From positions 1-64,000 of the forward strand of contig JACJZF010000001.1 of the NCBI GenBank assembly GCA_020635725.1: a stretch of 64,000 bases of DNA, given 5' to 3'. A program made the position numbers and the translations under genes. The notes under the pieces are model-generated. The model searched no databases, had not been told where the DNA came from, and saw only the letters and a list, made by a program, of their open reading frames with translations. Positions 1 to 8,035 of this stretch are shown piece after piece (positions within the stretch are counted from its first letter, which is position 1; each line of letters starts with the position of its first letter). This DNA comes from Flavobacteriales bacterium. GTDB taxonomy: Bacteria; Bacteroidota; Bacteroidia; Flavobacteriales_F; PHOS-HE28.

Positions 1-150
1 CGGCGCCACCATCAGCAGTGCCATGTAGGTACGCGTCAGGCTCAGCCGAATGTGACCGCTGTCCGCCACGTTCAGGAACATCACGGCATACATGATGACG
101 AACGAGATCGCCAGCATGAGGAAGAACTTGGGGTAGGGTGAGTGTTCCAT
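1..150 (-). CDS. Membrane protein N-terminus, DUF305-like, cut by the window edge
   Basis: Only the first 50 codons are present, reading leftward from an ATG at 150. The peptide begins MEHSPYPKFFLMLAISF and contains one clear membrane helix (about residues 8-25) and the start of a second one after the segment SLTRTYMALLMV. This resembles the N-terminal membrane segment of small DUF305-type proteins that often sit beside copper-resistance genes, and its position 36 bases downstream of the copper ATPase gene fits that. The family assignment is an inference because the C-terminal half is outside the window. Confidence 0.55.
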   Translation of the reverse strand, partial: MEHSPYPKFFLMLAISFVIMYAVMFLNVADSGHIRLSLTRTYMALLMVAP

Positions 151-186
151 GGTCGTGTGGTTTGCATCCGGATCATGATGCAGTGA

Positions 187-2613
187 TCATTCCAACCTCG
201 CCCACTTCAACCGGAGACTGTTGCTCACCACGCTCACGCTGCTGAAGGCCATGGCCGCACCGGCGATCATGGGATTTAGCAGGTAACCGTTGATGGGATA
301 GAGCACGCCTGCGGCGATGGGGATGCCGATGATGTTGTAGATGAAGGCCCAAAAGAGGTTCTGGCGGATGAGCGAAACCGTCTTGCGCGAAAGGGTGATG
401 GCGCGCGGGATGGTGTTAAGGTCGGTGCTGATGAGCGTCATGCGCGCCACGTCCATGGCGATGTCACTCCCCTTGCCCATCGCGATGCTGACGTCGGCCT
501 TGGCGAGCGCTTCGCTGTCGTTGATTCCGTCGCCAACCATGGCCACCACCTGGCCCTGCTGCTGAAGTGAAGCGACGAAGGCGGCCTTGTCCTTGGGCAG
601 TACCTCGCTGCGGAAGTGCTCGATGCCCACCTGCTGCGCCACGGCCTGCGCGGTGCGGCGGGAATCGCCGGTCTGCATGTACACGGCGATGCCCTCATTC
701 TTCAGGCGCGAGATCGCTTCCTTGGCTGACGGCTTGATGCGATCGGCAATGGCCACGGCCGCGCGGACTTGCTGCGCATCGGCGAGCCAGATGACGGTGT
801 GCGCGGCTTCCTGCCATTTGCGCTCCTGCTCGCGGAAGCGGGCCTCGATGCGGATGCCACTCTCCTCCATAAGGCGCTGACTGCCCACCAGCCAGGTGTT
901 GCCATTCACGGTGGCCTTCACGCCTTTGCCCGTGATGCTCTCGAAATGGGTCATCGTGGGCGCATGATGGATACCGGCGTGATGCAGATGGCGCGTGACG
1001 GCTTCCGCCAGCGGATGTTCCGAGCGCGTTTCGATGGCCAGCAGCGCGGATGCCGCCTCGGTGTCATCGAGGCCAAGGGCTTCCACCACTTCGGGCTTGC
1101 CTTCGGTGATGGTTCCTGTCTTGTCCACAACGATGGCGGTGATCTTTCTTGATAGCTCCAGGCTCTCGGCGTCCTTGATGAGGATGCCGTTCTCAGCGCC
1201 CTTGCCCATGCCCGCCATGATGGCCGTCGGCGTGGCGAGACCCAGCGCGCAAGGGCAGGCGATCACCAGCACGGTGACGAGCGCGAGCAGTCCTTGCGTG
1301 AACGCGTGTTCGCCGCCCAGCACCCACCATACGATGGCGCTGAGCACGGCGATGCCGATGACGATGGGTACGAAGACCGCCGCGATCCTGTCCACCAGTT
1401 GTTGGACGGGCGCCTTGCTGCCTTGCGCCTCCTGCACCGCGCGTACGATCTGCGCAAGGAGCGTTCCCTCGCCGACCTTCTTCGCGCGCATCATCAAGCT
1501 GCCCTTCTGGTTGATCGTGCCGGCAAGCAGCGCCGCGCCTTCAACCTTCGCCACAGGTACAGGCTCGCCGCTGATCATGCTCTCGTCCACGTAGCTCTCG
1601 CCTTCGATCACCTCGCCGTCCACCGCGATGCTCTCGCCGGGACGCACGAGCAGCACGTCATCCACATCCACCTCGGCGATCGGCACCTGCTCGGTGCTAC
1701 CGTCCGCCTTCACACGGTGCACCGAGTTCGGTCGCAGGCCCATCAGCTTCTTGATGGCGCTGCTGGTGCCTGCCTTGGCGCGCTCCTCCAGGAATTTGCC
1801 GAGCAGGATGAAGGTGATGACCACGGCAGCCGCCTCGAAGTACACGTGCGGCTCCTGTCCACGTGCGGTCCAGAATGCCGGATACATGGTATTGAAGACG
1901 CTGAAGAGGTAGGCCACGCCGGTGCTGAGCGCCACGAGCGTATCCATGTTGGCGCTTCGGTGCCGTGCCTGCTTCCACGCGTTGATGAAGAACTGCCGGC
2001 CGAAGACGAGGACCACCGGCGTGGCCAGCAGCCACATGGTGAAGTTGGCCCAGGGCGCATGCATCAGGAGCATGCCGATGATCACCAGCGGCACGCTCAA
2101 CACGATGGATGCGATGAGGCGCTGCTTCAGGGAACGCATGCGCTCGCGCTGGATACCCTCGATATCGGTGGTGGCCCCCTGCTCCTGCTCGATCACCAGA
2201 TCGTAACCGATGCCCTGGACCACCTTGCGCATGCCGCGCTCATCGATCACGCCAGGGACGTATTGGACCTGCACCGTGTTCGTGGCGAGGTTCACGGCGG
2301 CTTTCAGCACACCCGGTGTGGCCAGCAGCATGCTCTCCACGCTGGCCACGCAGCTCGCGCAGGTCATTCCTGTGACCGGAATCGTGCGTTTCACGGTGGG
2401 CACATCGTATCCGTTGTCCTTGATGGCCTGCACCGCATGCTGAACAGCCTCCAACGGCTTGTCGCTGCTGAGCACGGCCACACGGTTGTTCAGCTCCACG
2501 TGGTGCTGCTTCACCTCGGGTACCGATCCCACGGCCTTGTCCACGATCAGCGCGCAATGCTCGCTGTCCATGCCTTCGATGGGGAGCCTGATGGTGGTAG
2601 CTTCGGTCTTCAT
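187..2613 (-). CDS. copA: Copper-translocating P1B-type ATPase
   Basis: An 808-residue P-type ATPase that exports Cu(I) from the cytoplasm using ATP. Domains in order: a degenerate HMA domain (residues 10-75, motif GMDSEHC, where the first Cys is replaced by Ser), a normal HMA domain with CxxC at 85-88 (GMTCASC), membrane helices, the ion-channel CPC motif at about 463-465, the phosphorylation motif DKTGT at 497-501, the SEHP motif of metal ATPases near 531-534, and the hinge motif GDGIND in the last quarter. Length and motif order match CopA. It lies 12 bases downstream of a small HMA protein and close to an HMA-bearing AraC regulator, which supports copper rather than zinc as substrate. Confidence 0.95.
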   Translation of the reverse strand: MKTEATTIRLPIEGMDSEHCALIVDKAVGSVPEVKQHHVELNNRVAVLSSDKPLEAVQHAVQAIKDNGYDVPTVKRTIPVTGMTCASCVASVESMLLATPGVLKAAVNLATNTVQVQYVPGVIDERGMRKVVQGIGYDLVIEQEQGATTDIEGIQRERMRSLKQRLIASIVLSVPLVIIGMLLMHAPWANFTMWLLATPVVLVFGRQFFINAWKQARHRSANMDTLVALSTGVAYLFSVFNTMYPAFWTARGQEPHVYFEAAAVVITFILLGKFLEERAKAGTSSAIKKLMGLRPNSVHRVKADGSTEQVPIAEVDVDDVLLVRPGESIAVDGEVIEGESYVDESMISGEPVPVAKVEGAALLAGTINQKGSLMMRAKKVGEGTLLAQIVRAVQEAQGSKAPVQQLVDRIAAVFVPIVIGIAVLSAIVWWVLGGEHAFTQGLLALVTVLVIACPCALGLATPTAIMAGMGKGAENGILIKDAESLELSRKITAIVVDKTGTITEGKPEVVEALGLDDTEAASALLAIETRSEHPLAEAVTRHLHHAGIHHAPTMTHFESITGKGVKATVNGNTWLVGSQRLMEESGIRIEARFREQERKWQEAAHTVIWLADAQQVRAAVAIADRIKPSAKEAISRLKNEGIAVYMQTGDSRRTAQAVAQQVGIEHFRSEVLPKDKAAFVASLQQQGQVVAMVGDGINDSEALAKADVSIAMGKGSDIAMDVARMTLISTDLNTIPRAITLSRKTVSLIRQNLFWAFIYNIIGIPIAAGVLYPINGYLLNPMIAGAAMAFSSVSVVSNSLRLKWARLE

Positions 2614-2625
2614 GACGTCGTCTCG

Positions 2626-2874
2626 TTAAGCTGCTTCGCGAACGAGGCCGTAGCCTGCAGGCCGAAGCACGGCCAGCAGGTCATCGAAGGTGAGCATACC
2701 GCGAACCACTTCGATCTCCGCGGTGCTGGTCACATAGTCCACGTGGGCGCTGATGACGCCGCGCAAGCCGCTGAGAATGGAGCCCGCCCTGTTGGCGCAA
2801 CCGGCACACGAGATGCCGGTCGTTGCGAAGCGGTAGGTGACGGTTGATGCGGTATCGTTGTCTGGGGTGTTCAT
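2626..2874 (-). CDS. Small HMA-domain metal-binding protein (copper chaperone-like)
   Basis: An 82-residue protein that is almost entirely one heavy-metal-associated domain with the metal site GISCAGC near residues 16-22. It probably binds Cu(I) and hands it to the adjacent ATPase. I chose the ATG at 2874, giving MNTPDNDTAS, over the in-frame ATG at 2907, because the extra 11 residues do not look like part of the domain. It is followed after 12 bases by the CopA gene and preceded by the AraC-type regulator, so the three genes probably form one metal-response unit. It could also be a detached N-terminal domain of a P-type ATPase. Confidence 0.8.
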   Translation of the reverse strand: MNTPDNDTASTVTYRFATTGISCAGCANRAGSILSGLRGVISAHVDYVTSTAEIEVVRGMLTFDDLLAVLRPAGYGLVREAA

Positions 2875-2955
2875 GGTTCTGGTGCTTGACGGTACAAAGC
2901 ACCGCACACACGGCCCCCGCGACCTTACATCCTTCCCGGAAAGACTTGCATCGGA

Positions 2956-3522
2956 CTACGAGCCCACCTGATCCAGCGGGGTGCGCGCCGGATGCGCAAG
3001 CTTCCGGAAGGCGGTGGGCGTCATGCCCGTGAGCTTCTTGAACTGCGCGCTCAGGTGCGCGGCGCTGCTGAAGCCCGTGGCGAAGGCGATCTCCGAGAAG
3101 GTCATCTCGCCGTAGCGGATCAGTTCCTTCACGCGCTCCAATCGCTGCAGCAGGAAATAGTGCTCCAAGGTGATGCCCTCCACCTCGGAGAAGAGCTTGC
3201 TGACCGAGGAGATCTCGCGATGCACGGCGCCGCGAACCAGCTCAGCTAGATTCATACGGCCATCCGCACCGTGATGCACGCGGCGAACCACCTCGGCTTT
3301 GACCCTGGTGATCATCTGTGCGTCCGGGTCGAGTACCAGGTCGAATCCCTGCGACCGCAAAGCTGTTCGCAGATGATCGAGTTCCGCCTGCGCCGGCTCC
3401 AGCCCTAACCGCACCTCGCCAAGCTCAACGCTCACTGCGTCAAGACCCTGCTCGGTGAGCACGCGTGCCACGGCCGTCCTGCAACGGTCGCAGACCATGT
3501 TTCGGATGGTAAGCACCCTCAT
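2956..3522 (-). CDS. AraC-family regulator with HMA-like N-terminal metal-binding domain
   Basis: A 188-residue protein. Residues 1-70 resemble an HMA fold, beginning MRVLTIRNMVCDRC with a CxxC pair at positions 11-14. Residues 90-180 form an AraC-type helix-turn-helix with the typical second helix text FSEIAFATGFSSAAHLSAQFKK followed by TPTAFRK. Fusion of a metal-binding domain to an AraC output domain suggests a one-component copper sensor controlling the downstream small HMA protein and CopA. It starts 8 bases after the stop of the Asp-box propeller gene, so it may be cotranscribed with it. The DNA-binding call is firm. The ligand is inferred from the CxxC and the neighbours. Confidence 0.85.
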   Translation of the reverse strand: MRVLTIRNMVCDRCRTAVARVLTEQGLDAVSVELGEVRLGLEPAQAELDHLRTALRSQGFDLVLDPDAQMITRVKAEVVRRVHHGADGRMNLAELVRGAVHREISSVSKLFSEVEGITLEHYFLLQRLERVKELIRYGEMTFSEIAFATGFSSAAHLSAQFKKLTGMTPTAFRKLAHPARTPLDQVGS

Positions 3523-3529
3523 TCCCCGC

Positions 3530-4987
3530 TCACTCTTTGACCCACTGCAAGACCATCGATCGGTCTCCTCGGCCTGTGCTCAGGCGCAGGGCGTAGCGTC
3601 CAGGGCTCAGGCTGATGATATCCAGGTTGCCCCTCCGTGCATCGCCTTTGAGCAGCTCTCTTCCCAGCGCATCATACACCTCCGCGACCTGCCATGCATT
3701 CGCGGACCAGTTCAGAACGGCGTTCGCGGGATTCGGCCACAGGGTCTCCCTGGTACCATTGCGCTCGTCCAGTCCGTTGGCAGCGGAGATCACGGCGCGC
3801 CGATAACGCACCTGCCCGGATGCGGACTCATCCCAGATGATGTGGAACGCCCCGTCCGCGAACGCGATATCCGGAGTTCGCTGGGAGCCTGTCAATTCCA
3901 CGTTCACCGTATCCGGTGTTCTCAGCCCGTTGAGGCCGGAGACGCTCCAGCTGAACAGGATGTCGCGCTGCCCAGCTCCGTAATTCTCCCACACGACGCC
4001 CAAGGTGTCGCCAGCTCCGGCCAGCCTCGGAAAATTCTGCTGGTGGTTCTGCGGTTGGCCAGGATGCACTCCCGTGCGAGGTTCAGCGGAGAGATCGCTT
4101 ACCCGGACTTTCGTCCCATAGGTCTTAACCCCCGCATTCCCCGCACCGGACATCCATACGGCGCTCAGGCTATCACCCGTGATGAATCCATCGGGTCCAC
4201 TGGAGGGGCAGGAGCTGACGCTCCAGTTGGTATCATCGATGATTCCTCCGCTCGGGAAGGTCGCACCACCATCCGTGGAGGAGGCGGCCCAAATGACACG
4301 TTGGTTGCTCTCCGCATTGCGGAACAGAGCCACGACCGTGCTCCCCTGCGCCATGACCTGCCCCGTGCAACAGTCGCAAACCTCTCCGTCAGAGAATGGC
4401 GTGCTCACATCGACCGGGGCCTGGAATGAATTGGTGTCCCATGCCCCCACCACTTGGTGCGCCCCCAGCCAGCCGCTCGTGAAACGCATATAGCCTACCA
4501 CTGGGTCACCATCACCGGTAAGGGCGACCGTGGGGAAGCGGGATATGAGCCCATCCCTCGGATCCACCCGTACCGTATCGCCCCATGTATACCCGCCATC
4601 CAACGAACGGCGCGCGTAGATCCCTTTCTCCTCTTCAGGTGTTGCCTTGATCACCACCCACACGGTTTGGTCATCCGCTGCGATGCTGCTGCCCATCCAA
4701 TCCGAAACGGCGGGGACAAGTCCATCCAGATTCAGAAGCACTGGCGTGCTCGCACCCGACCCCTCCAGGACCGAAACGAAATTCCTGTTCGGTCCGGACG
4801 CACCCCAGAGGATCACCGGACGCCCCTCGCCGTTCAGGGCGATACGCGGCCTCAGTCCGCCCTGACCGGGTTCATTGACATCCAGCACAGGTGACCATTC
4901 GATGGTGACCTCCTGAGCACGGAGACCGGGAACAATCAGGAGCGTCGCAGAAAAGAGAATGGCCTTCACGTGCAATGATCGTTGCAT
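3530..4987 (-). CDS. Secreted Asp-box (BNR/sialidase-fold) protein with T9SS sorting domain
   Basis: A 485-residue secreted protein. The ATG at 4987 gives a signal peptide (MQRSLHVKAILFSATLL) ending near LRAQ, and an upstream in-frame ATG at 5008 is less likely. Two Asp-box motifs are visible (SLDGGYTW and STDGGATF), typical of six-bladed sialidase-like propellers, and there is a CDCC cluster in the middle. The last 75 residues (from TLWPNPANAV) form a type A T9SS sorting domain. No enzymatic activity can be read from the sequence, because Asp-boxes mark the fold rather than sialidase activity. It leads the copper gene block, which is unusual, and a role at the cell surface in metal stress is only a guess. 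Confidence 0.75.
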   Translation of the reverse strand: MQRSLHVKAILFSATLLIVPGLRAQEVTIEWSPVLDVNEPGQGGLRPRIALNGEGRPVILWGASGPNRNFVSVLEGSGASTPVLLNLDGLVPAVSDWMGSSIAADDQTVWVVIKATPEEEKGIYARRSLDGGYTWGDTVRVDPRDGLISRFPTVALTGDGDPVVGYMRFTSGWLGAHQVVGAWDTNSFQAPVDVSTPFSDGEVCDCCTGQVMAQGSTVVALFRNAESNQRVIWAASSTDGGATFPSGGIIDDTNWSVSSCPSSGPDGFITGDSLSAVWMSGAGNAGVKTYGTKVRVSDLSAEPRTGVHPGQPQNHQQNFPRLAGAGDTLGVVWENYGAGQRDILFSWSVSGLNGLRTPDTVNVELTGSQRTPDIAFADGAFHIIWDESASGQVRYRRAVISAANGLDERNGTRETLWPNPANAVLNWSANAWQVAEVYDALGRELLKGDARRGNLDIISLSPGRYALRLSTGRGDRSMVLQWVKE

Positions 4988-4991
4988 GCCT

Positions 4992-4999
4992 GAAAGGTA
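4992..4999 (-). promoter_or_regulatory. -7 box (TACCTTTC) for the Asp-box protein gene
   Basis: The minus strand reads TACCTTTC four bases before the ATG at 4987. It differs from the Bacteroidota -7 consensus TAnnTTTG only at the last base. No convincing -33 element is visible. Confidence 0.5.
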
Positions 5000-5049
5000 G
5001 CACGACATTGCGCCTGCGGACCAGATGGAGGTGTCCCGGCGTTTCCGCC

Positions 5050-5346
5050 TCAGCCCTTATCAACCACGCGCGGCACTTTGAAGTAGTCACTGTCCTTCAC
5101 CGGCGCGTTGGAGAGCGCCTCCTGCTTGGTGATGGTCGTCTGGGCCACATCATCGCGCAGCACATCGGCCTCCTCGGTCATGAAGATCAGGGGCTCCACG
5201 CCGGCGGTGTCCACCTCATTGAGCCGCTCCACGAAGGAGAGCACGCGTTCCATGTCGGCGAGGATGGCCCGGCGCGCGGCCGGGTCGCTGTAATCCAAGC
5301 GGGCGAGCTCCGCGATGCGGTCCAGGGTGGCCTCGTCGATCCTCAT
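5050..5346 (-). CDS. gatC: Asp-tRNA(Asn)/Glu-tRNA(Gln) amidotransferase subunit C
   Basis: A 98-residue protein with the usual GatC pattern: an N-terminal helix beginning IDEATLDRIAELARL, a central VLSFVERLNEVDTAGVEPL segment and a C-terminal end with DYFKVPRVV. GatC clamps GatA to GatB in the enzyme that converts misacylated Glu-tRNA(Gln) or Asp-tRNA(Asn). The length is normal. Its ATG overlaps the stop codon of the upstream acyltransferase gene (ATGA), so the two are translationally coupled. gatA and gatB are not in this window. Confidence 0.93.
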   Translation of the reverse strand: MRIDEATLDRIAELARLDYSDPAARRAILADMERVLSFVERLNEVDTAGVEPLIFMTEEADVLRDDVAQTTITKQEALSNAPVKDSDYFKVPRVVDKG

Positions 5347-6176
5347 GCGGGCGAAGTTCGTGCTTGCGCGGGATCATCGGCCAGCAAGGGGCCCTCGATG
5401 ATGTCGTACACCCGCTTGCGCAGCGCGGGAAGGTCCGCTTCGACCAGGCCCTGCGTAGGCACGGCATCATGGATGACCGCCCGCGCCATCCCCGGCCGAG
5501 CGCGCGCGAAGAGCTCGAGCGGCTCACCGAAGATGCGCCAGTGATCGATGAAGGTGACGGGCACGATGGGCACCTGCTTCTCGATCGCCAGCTTGAAGGC
5601 GCCGTCCTTGAAGGGCTTCATGCGCGGTGTGTAATCGGGGATGGTGCCCTCGGGGAAGATGGCGATGCTGGTGCCGCGATCGATGGCCACGGCCGCTTTA
5701 CGGAAAGCCTTGCCGGCCTCCACCTTGTTGCCGCGGTTCACGGCGATGTTCATGTCGCGGAAGAAGATGTTGAAGAGCGGCCAACGCAACAGCTCGTACT
5801 TGCCGATGAAGAGGAAGTAGCGCGGTATCACGTTGTACATCTGGATGATGTCCAGGTAGCTGCTGTGGTTGCAGCAGATGATGTACGGCGGCTCAGGCAA
5901 GGCCGCGCGGCGCACGATGCGCAGCGGCGCGCCCGAGGCGAAGGAGAGGTAGGCGGCCCAGGCGCGTTTGAGACGGAAGGCCTTGTGGTAGCGGCGCGGT
6001 GTGTACAGCAGCACGCGGAACGGCAGGTACAGCAGCACCAATGAGCTGAAGAACACCATTGCGAACCAGAGCTTGTAAAGCCACCGGAACGGCAGGAAGA
6101 GCCACCGCGCCACTGCATGGCGCCGGCTCTCGCCGTCGCTCACGCGCGGCCGTTCCAGGATCGGGGCTTCGCTCAT
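5343..6176 (-). CDS. plsC: 1-acyl-sn-glycerol-3-phosphate acyltransferase (PlsC family)
   Basis: A 277-residue membrane-associated acyltransferase of phospholipid synthesis. The catalytic HX4D motif is visible as NHSSYLD and the substrate-binding motif as FPEGT. A hydrophobic N-terminal segment (FLPFRWLYKLWFAMVFFSS) would anchor it. I chose the ATG at 6176, which gives MSEAPILERP and sits 8 bases after a -7 box. The long in-frame extension upstream runs into the divergent trpS promoter region. It is coupled to gatC by an ATGA overlap. The family also contains lyso-ornithine-lipid acyltransferases, so the exact acceptor is not certain. Confidence 0.9.
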   Translation of the reverse strand: MSEAPILERPRVSDGESRRHAVARWLFLPFRWLYKLWFAMVFFSSLVLLYLPFRVLLYTPRRYHKAFRLKRAWAAYLSFASGAPLRIVRRAALPEPPYIICCNHSSYLDIIQMYNVIPRYFLFIGKYELLRWPLFNIFFRDMNIAVNRGNKVEAGKAFRKAAVAIDRGTSIAIFPEGTIPDYTPRMKPFKDGAFKLAIEKQVPIVPVTFIDHWRIFGEPLELFARARPGMARAVIHDAVPTQGLVEADLPALRKRVYDIIEGPLLADDPAQARTSPA

Positions 6177-6184
6177 GCGGGCCG

Positions 6185-6192
6185 CGAAAGTA
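6185..6192 (-). promoter_or_regulatory. -7 box (TACTTTCG) for plsC-gatC
   Basis: The minus strand reads TACTTTCG eight bases before the plsC ATG at 6176. It faces away from the trpS promoter, forming a compact divergent promoter region. Confidence 0.6.
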
Positions 6193-6235
6193 GCAGCGCT
6201 TGGTGGCGAGGTCCGGCCAAAACAGGGCTCCCGGG

Positions 6236-6243
6236 TATCTTCG
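6236..6243 (+). promoter_or_regulatory. -7 box (TATCTTCG) for trpS
   Basis: TATCTTCG ends eight bases before the trpS ATG at 6252. It matches the Bacteroidota -7 pattern TAnnTTYG. Confidence 0.6.
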
Positions 6244-6251
6244 GCGCCTCC

Positions 6252-7220
6252 ATGGCACGCATCCTCACCGGCATCCAGAGCACCGGCATCCTTCACCTCG
6301 GCAACGTGCTGGGCGCCATCCGTCCGGCTATCGCTGCCAGCACGCTGCCCGGCAACGACTCCTTCCTCTTCATCGCGGACCTGCATTCGCTCACCCAGAT
6401 CAAGGACGCGGCCACCTTGCGTGACAACACCTACGACGTGGCCGCTACGTGGCTCGCCTGCGGACTGGACCCGGAGCGCACCGTGTTCTACCGCCAGAGC
6501 GATGTGCCCGAAGTGACCGAGCTCACCTGGTACCTCAGCTGCTTCTTCCCCTACTCACGGCTAAGCCTGGCACACAGCTTCAAGGACAAGGCAGACCGGC
6601 TGGAGGACGTGAACGCCGGGCTCTTCACCTACCCGATGCTCATGGCGGCGGACATCCTGCTGTACGACGCGAACTACGTGCCCGTGGGCAAAGACCAGTT
6701 GCAGCACCTGGAGATGACCCGAGATGTGGCCGAGCGCTTCAACCACCGCATGGGCGAGACCTTCGTGGTACCCGAGCCGAAGGTGGACGAGCAGGTGATG
6801 ATCGTGCCCGGGACCGATGGCGAGAAGATGAGCAAGAGCCGCAACAACACCGTGCAGCTCTTCGCGCCGGAGAAGGTGCTGAAGCAGCAGGTCATGGGCA
6901 TCGTTACGGATAGCACGCCCTTGGAAGCGCCCAAGGACCCGGAGAAGGACCACGTATTCGCGCTCTATCGACTGGTGGCCCCGCCGGACGCGGTGGAGGC
7001 CATGCGCCAGAACTACCTGCGCGGCGGCTATGGTTATGGCCACGCCAAGAAGGAGTTGCTCGGCGCGCTGCTCGATGGCTTCCGCACCGAGCGCGAGGCT
7101 TACGCCCGCCTGATGGATGACAAGGCCGAGCTGGATGCCCGGCTGCGCGCTGGCGCGGCGAAGGCGCGCGCCGTGGCAAGCACGGTGCTGGCGCGCGTGC
7201 GGGAGAGACTCGGATACTGA
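6252..7220 (+). CDS. trpS: Tryptophanyl-tRNA synthetase
   Basis: A 322-residue class I aminoacyl-tRNA synthetase charging tRNA(Trp). The HIGH-like signature is seen near the start (TGIQSTGILHLGN) and the KMSKS loop as EKMSKSRNN in the middle of the protein, with SRLSLAHSFKDK between them as in other TrpRS. The ATG at 6252 (MARILTG) gives the family's usual length. The longer in-frame reading from 6117 would run back through the divergent promoter and is rejected. Confidence 0.97.
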   Translation: MARILTGIQSTGILHLGNVLGAIRPAIAASTLPGNDSFLFIADLHSLTQIKDAATLRDNTYDVAATWLACGLDPERTVFYRQSDVPEVTELTWYLSCFFPYSRLSLAHSFKDKADRLEDVNAGLFTYPMLMAADILLYDANYVPVGKDQLQHLEMTRDVAERFNHRMGETFVVPEPKVDEQVMIVPGTDGEKMSKSRNNTVQLFAPEKVLKQQVMGIVTDSTPLEAPKDPEKDHVFALYRLVAPPDAVEAMRQNYLRGGYGYGHAKKELLGALLDGFRTEREAYARLMDDKAELDARLRAGAAKARAVASTVLARVRERLGY

Positions 7221-7259
7221 CCTGCCGTGAAGGGCCCGCCAGGACGCCCCCTCATGGTC

Positions 7260-7267
7260 TAATTTCG
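7260..7267 (+). promoter_or_regulatory. -7 box (TAATTTCG) for the cytochrome b-like/hflX run
   Basis: TAATTTCG lies seven bases before the ATG at 7275. It is the only obvious promoter for the four coupled genes that follow. Confidence 0.6.
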
Positions 7268-7274
7268 CCGCCGC

Positions 7275-7715
7275 ATGGATTTCAACTTCCTCTCCTTCAC
7301 CCATAGCCTCTTACGCTACGGCGTGCTGCTCACGGTGCTCTTCGCCTTCGTGGTGAGCCTCCGCGGCTGGCTCATGGGCCGTCCCATCCTCACCGGTGAG
7401 CGCATCGCCACGATCATCGCGATGGTGCTCTGCCACATCCAGCTGGTGGTGGGCCTGATCCTGTATCTGCAGAACCTCTCCGCGTTCAATCGCATGGAGG
7501 GCGTGCACCAGCGCTTCTGGAAATTCGAGCACATCGGCACCATGATCCTCGCGATCGCGTTGATCACCGTTGGTCGCATGCTCTCCAAGCGCGCCAAAGA
7601 GGAATCGGCCAAGCAGCGCATGATAGCGATCACCTATGGCATCGGGCTTGCCCTGATGCTCATGGCCACGCCATGGCCTTTCAAGGAAGTCGGTCACGGG
7701 TTAGGTTGGTTATGA
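7275..7715 (+). CDS. Four-helix membrane protein, cytochrome b-like
   Basis: A 146-residue integral membrane protein with four predicted helices (about 9-28, 44-62, 86-104 and 121-135). Several histidines lie in or next to the helices (FTHSLLRY, LCHIQLVV, FEHIGTMI), a pattern seen in a Bacteroidota family often labelled cytochrome b, and the next gene encodes a c-type cytochrome. A heme role is therefore plausible but not proven. The stop overlaps the start of the cytochrome c gene (ATGA), indicating translational coupling. Confidence 0.7.
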   Translation: MDFNFLSFTHSLLRYGVLLTVLFAFVVSLRGWLMGRPILTGERIATIIAMVLCHIQLVVGLILYLQNLSAFNRMEGVHQRFWKFEHIGTMILAIALITVGRMLSKRAKEESAKQRMIAITYGIGLALMLMATPWPFKEVGHGLGWL

Positions 7716-8035
7716 AAGCAGCGATCGGGTTCACACTGGGACTGGCCTTGCTGGTGATCGCCTGCGCGGGCTCCACCGGCGATGCGCCCGAAGGCAAGAC
7801 CGCCCCGCGCGGTGAGCAGCTGTATGCCATGCACTGCATCCTTTGCCACGGCAAGGATGGCAAGCTGGGCTTCAACGGCGCCAAGGACCTCACCGCATCG
7901 ACCCTGACCAGGGAGCAGATGCGGCAGCAGGTGGCCGAAGGCAAAGGCAAGATGATGCCCTACAAGAACGTGCTCACCCCGAAGGAGATCGAAGCCGTGG
8001 TGGACTACACACGCGGCCTCGGCAAGGCCCGATGA
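7712..8035 (+). CDS. Small c-type cytochrome lipoprotein
   Basis: A 107-residue protein with a lipoprotein signal (LALLVIACAG, lipobox Cys near residue 15) and one heme-binding CxxCH motif (CILCHGKDG). A downstream Met (MMPY) is a likely axial ligand. It would be anchored to a membrane facing the periplasm and carry electrons. It is coupled by ATGA overlaps both to the cytochrome b-like protein before it and to hflX after it. I chose the ATG at 7712 because it gives a clean signal peptide. Confidence 0.88.
   Translation: MKAAIGFTLGLALLVIACAGSTGDAPEGKTAPRGEQLYAMHCILCHGKDGKLGFNGAKDLTASTLTREQMRQQVAEGKGKMMPYKNVLTPKEIEAVVDYTRGLGKAR

Noticed and set aside
1294..2847. 517-codon open frame on the plus strand
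   Set aside because: It is antisense to copA and the small HMA gene and its product is His/Arg-rich with no motif.
2933..2941. TTCCCGGAA palindrome upstream of the small HMA gene as AraC operator
   Set aside because: It is only nine bases, AraC-type sites are usually direct repeats, and there is no second copy to support it.
3530..4987. Assignment of the Asp-box protein as an active sialidase
   Set aside because: Asp-boxes mark the propeller fold only. I could not identify the catalytic Arg triad or the Tyr/Glu pair.
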